The notes under the pieces are model-generated. The model saw only the letters and a program-made list of their open reading frames with translations. It was not told the origin of the DNA and searched no databases. DNA of 21,030 bases from a virus. Every line of letters begins with the position of its first letter. Positions within the stretch are counted from its first letter, which is position 1. The position numbers were made by a program, and so were the translations under genes. This document shows, in pieces, positions 20,229-21,030 of this stretch. The DNA is taken from IMG/VR virus record IMGVR_UViG_3300033981_000746, positions 1 to 21,030 of that record. One strand, given 5' to 3'.

Positions 20229-20463
20229 ACCACTCGCGCCATTCCTCACTACCTTTTCTGCGGTTGCAATTGCGGCACGCTGGCACCAGATTCGTTGTAA
20301 CTGTAGCGCCGCCCTTATGGCGTGGCTTGACGTGGTCCAGCGTGTCGGCTAGCGCGCTGCAGTATGCGCACTGATGGCCCCATGCCTCAAAGATCTGCTG
20401 CCTGAATTGATGCTTTGCACTGCGCTTAGAAACGAGATTCGAGCCATCAATCGAGTGATCCAC
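20143..20463 (-). CDS. HNH endonuclease
   Basis: 106 aa from GTG 20463. The HNH core has CAYCS (32-36), LDHVKPRHKGG with the D43-H44 pair, NLVPACRNCNRRKGS (58-72) with N58, the second Cys pair C63/C66 and N67, and a WREWF end. The two Cys pairs bind the structural zinc. In phages such small HNH proteins are either homing nucleases or packaging-linked nicking enzymes; here it is far from terL, so the first or a replication role is more likely. The 5' end overlaps the 60-aa gene by 17 bases. Confidence 0.85.
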   Translation of the reverse strand: MDHSIDGSNLVSKRSAKHQFRQQIFEAWGHQCAYCSALADTLDHVKPRHKGGATVTTNLVPACRNCNRRKGSEEWREWFSRQDSWTVDRVLKIQDWLIDSTSDDRR

Positions 20464-20629
20464 GCAATTCGGGGATTGGTAGCACCTGAAGACTTAACCC
20501 CAGGATGTGATCGTTGGACGGCGCTAACTCAGTGAGCCGCGCTGCAAAGTCGTCCGACACCTCTCCCGGATCATCGTTGTCACTCTCAACGACGATGGTG
20601 TACTCGATCTCTAGGACGTACTGCTTCAT
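20447..20629 (-). CDS. 60-aa hypothetical protein
   Basis: ATG 20629 overlaps the metallophosphoesterase stop by ATGA. The product opens with a strand-rich part (MKQYVLEIEYTIVVESDND), then a helix (DDFAARLTELA) and a second strand (HILGLSLQVLPI), a compact small fold. Acidic. No family is recognised. The coupling makes it a likely real gene. Confidence 0.62.
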   Translation of the reverse strand: MKQYVLEIEYTIVVESDNDDPGEVSDDFAARLTELAPSNDHILGLSLQVLPIPELRGSLD

Positions 20630-21030
20630 ACGGTTGGCCGGCAGGTGATGTCAACGCCACCGCGTTTGCGTGGCTTCAGCGTAAGCCAGATCCCGCCTAG
20701 TGACTTAGGCATAACGATGCGCTCAATGGCCCAGCCGCCAGTGCCGCCAAACTCTTGCTTGTAGGTGCCGGTTTGCAGGTGCCAGCGCTGCTCAATCCAT
20801 GCCTTGCCGTTGTCAGCAATCCTGTAGCACGGATGCGCGACAATGCTGCGCTCATGGTTGTGGCCATTGACAATTACATCCGCATCCGGTGCGATGCTTG
20901 CATACCGGCCTCCACCCATGGTGCCTTTGGTGATGATGCCGCCCCATGCGCCGTGATGGAAGAACAAAGTACACCGCCTGACGGCTTCATTCTCGCCACG
21001 ATAGAACACAAACCGCACAAACCCTTGATA
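20626..21030 (-). CDS. Metallophosphoesterase (calcineurin-like), 5' end missing
   Basis: The frame is open to the window edge, so the N-terminus lies outside; the GTG at 21018 is unlikely to be the true start. The visible C-terminal part has the metal-binding pattern of calcineurin-like phosphoesterases: FFHHGAWGG and VIVNGHNHE, with the paired His residues. Such phage enzymes cleave phosphoesters, for example in nucleic acid or nucleotide repair. It overlaps the 60-aa gene by ATGA and heads the leftward unit with the HNH gene. Confidence 0.8.
   Translation of the reverse strand, partial: YQGFVRFVFYRGENEAVRRCTLFFHHGAWGGIITKGTMGGGRYASIAPDADVIVNGHNHERSIVAHPCYRIADNGKAWIEQRWHLQTGTYKQEFGGTGGWAIERIVMPKSLGGIWLTLKPRKRGGVDITCRPTV

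Overview
The window looks like part of a tailed double-stranded DNA phage (or prophage) genome. It carries large and small terminase, a DUF4055-type portal, the start of a head-morphogenesis gene, a phage primase-helicase, an exonuclease/RecT recombination pair, SSB, and a long train of tiny genes joined by 4-bp ATGA/GTGA overlaps. The likely host is a GC-rich picocyanobacterium of the Synechococcus/Cyanobium type. This is an inference from a sigma factor built like a cyanobacterial group-2 sigma and from small proteins whose wording resembles picocyanobacterial phage proteins. No rRNA, tRNA, integrase, transposase or CRISPR array was seen.

Layout. Bases 1-8217 are read from the minus strand. 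In transcription order they hold a ribbon-helix-helix (RHH) protein, a primase-polymerase/VirE-type helicase, a repeat-rich non-coding block (about 5750-6010), a second RHH protein, a small unknown, a DNA polymerase III beta-type sliding clamp, terS, terL, a promoter, two tiny ORFs separated by a UUCG hairpin, portal, a small unknown, and a truncated head-morphogenesis gene. A divergent intergenic region (8218-8286) separates this from a rightward cluster (8287-20083). The rightward cluster holds a five-gene AT-richer cassette centred on an IbrA-like PP-loop/PAPS-reductase-family protein and a cupin-ParB fusion, then a zinc-finger SF2 helicase, a short cytosine methyltransferase, a VRR-NUC nuclease, a membrane-HTH microprotein, a RecE-like exonuclease, RecT, a wHTH protein, SSB, about seven small unknowns, an RlpA-like secreted protein, a DUF3310 protein, an RHH protein, a zinc ribbon, dCTP deaminase and a sigma factor. 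The right end (20143-21030) returns to the minus strand with an HNH nuclease, a small unknown and a truncated metallophosphoesterase.

How it may work together. The phage appears to bring its own primase-helicase, clamp, SSB and recombinase but no replicative polymerase in this window, so it may recruit host Pol III to its own clamp. dCTP deaminase and a zinc ribbon suggest nucleotide-pool control, and the sigma factor suggests redirected transcription.

The most striking element is the cassette at 8287-11307. A full-length ectoine-synthase-like cupin is fused to an IbrB/ParB-like domain and translationally coupled to an IbrA-like protein. They are accompanied by a 57-aa leader gene, a 141-aa protein, and a 110-aa protein that resembles the detached C-terminal tail of IbrA and ends in QLELPL, a sequence that fits a sliding-clamp-binding hexapeptide. 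The function of this set is unknown. A nucleic-acid modification or regulatory role tied to replication is an inference only.
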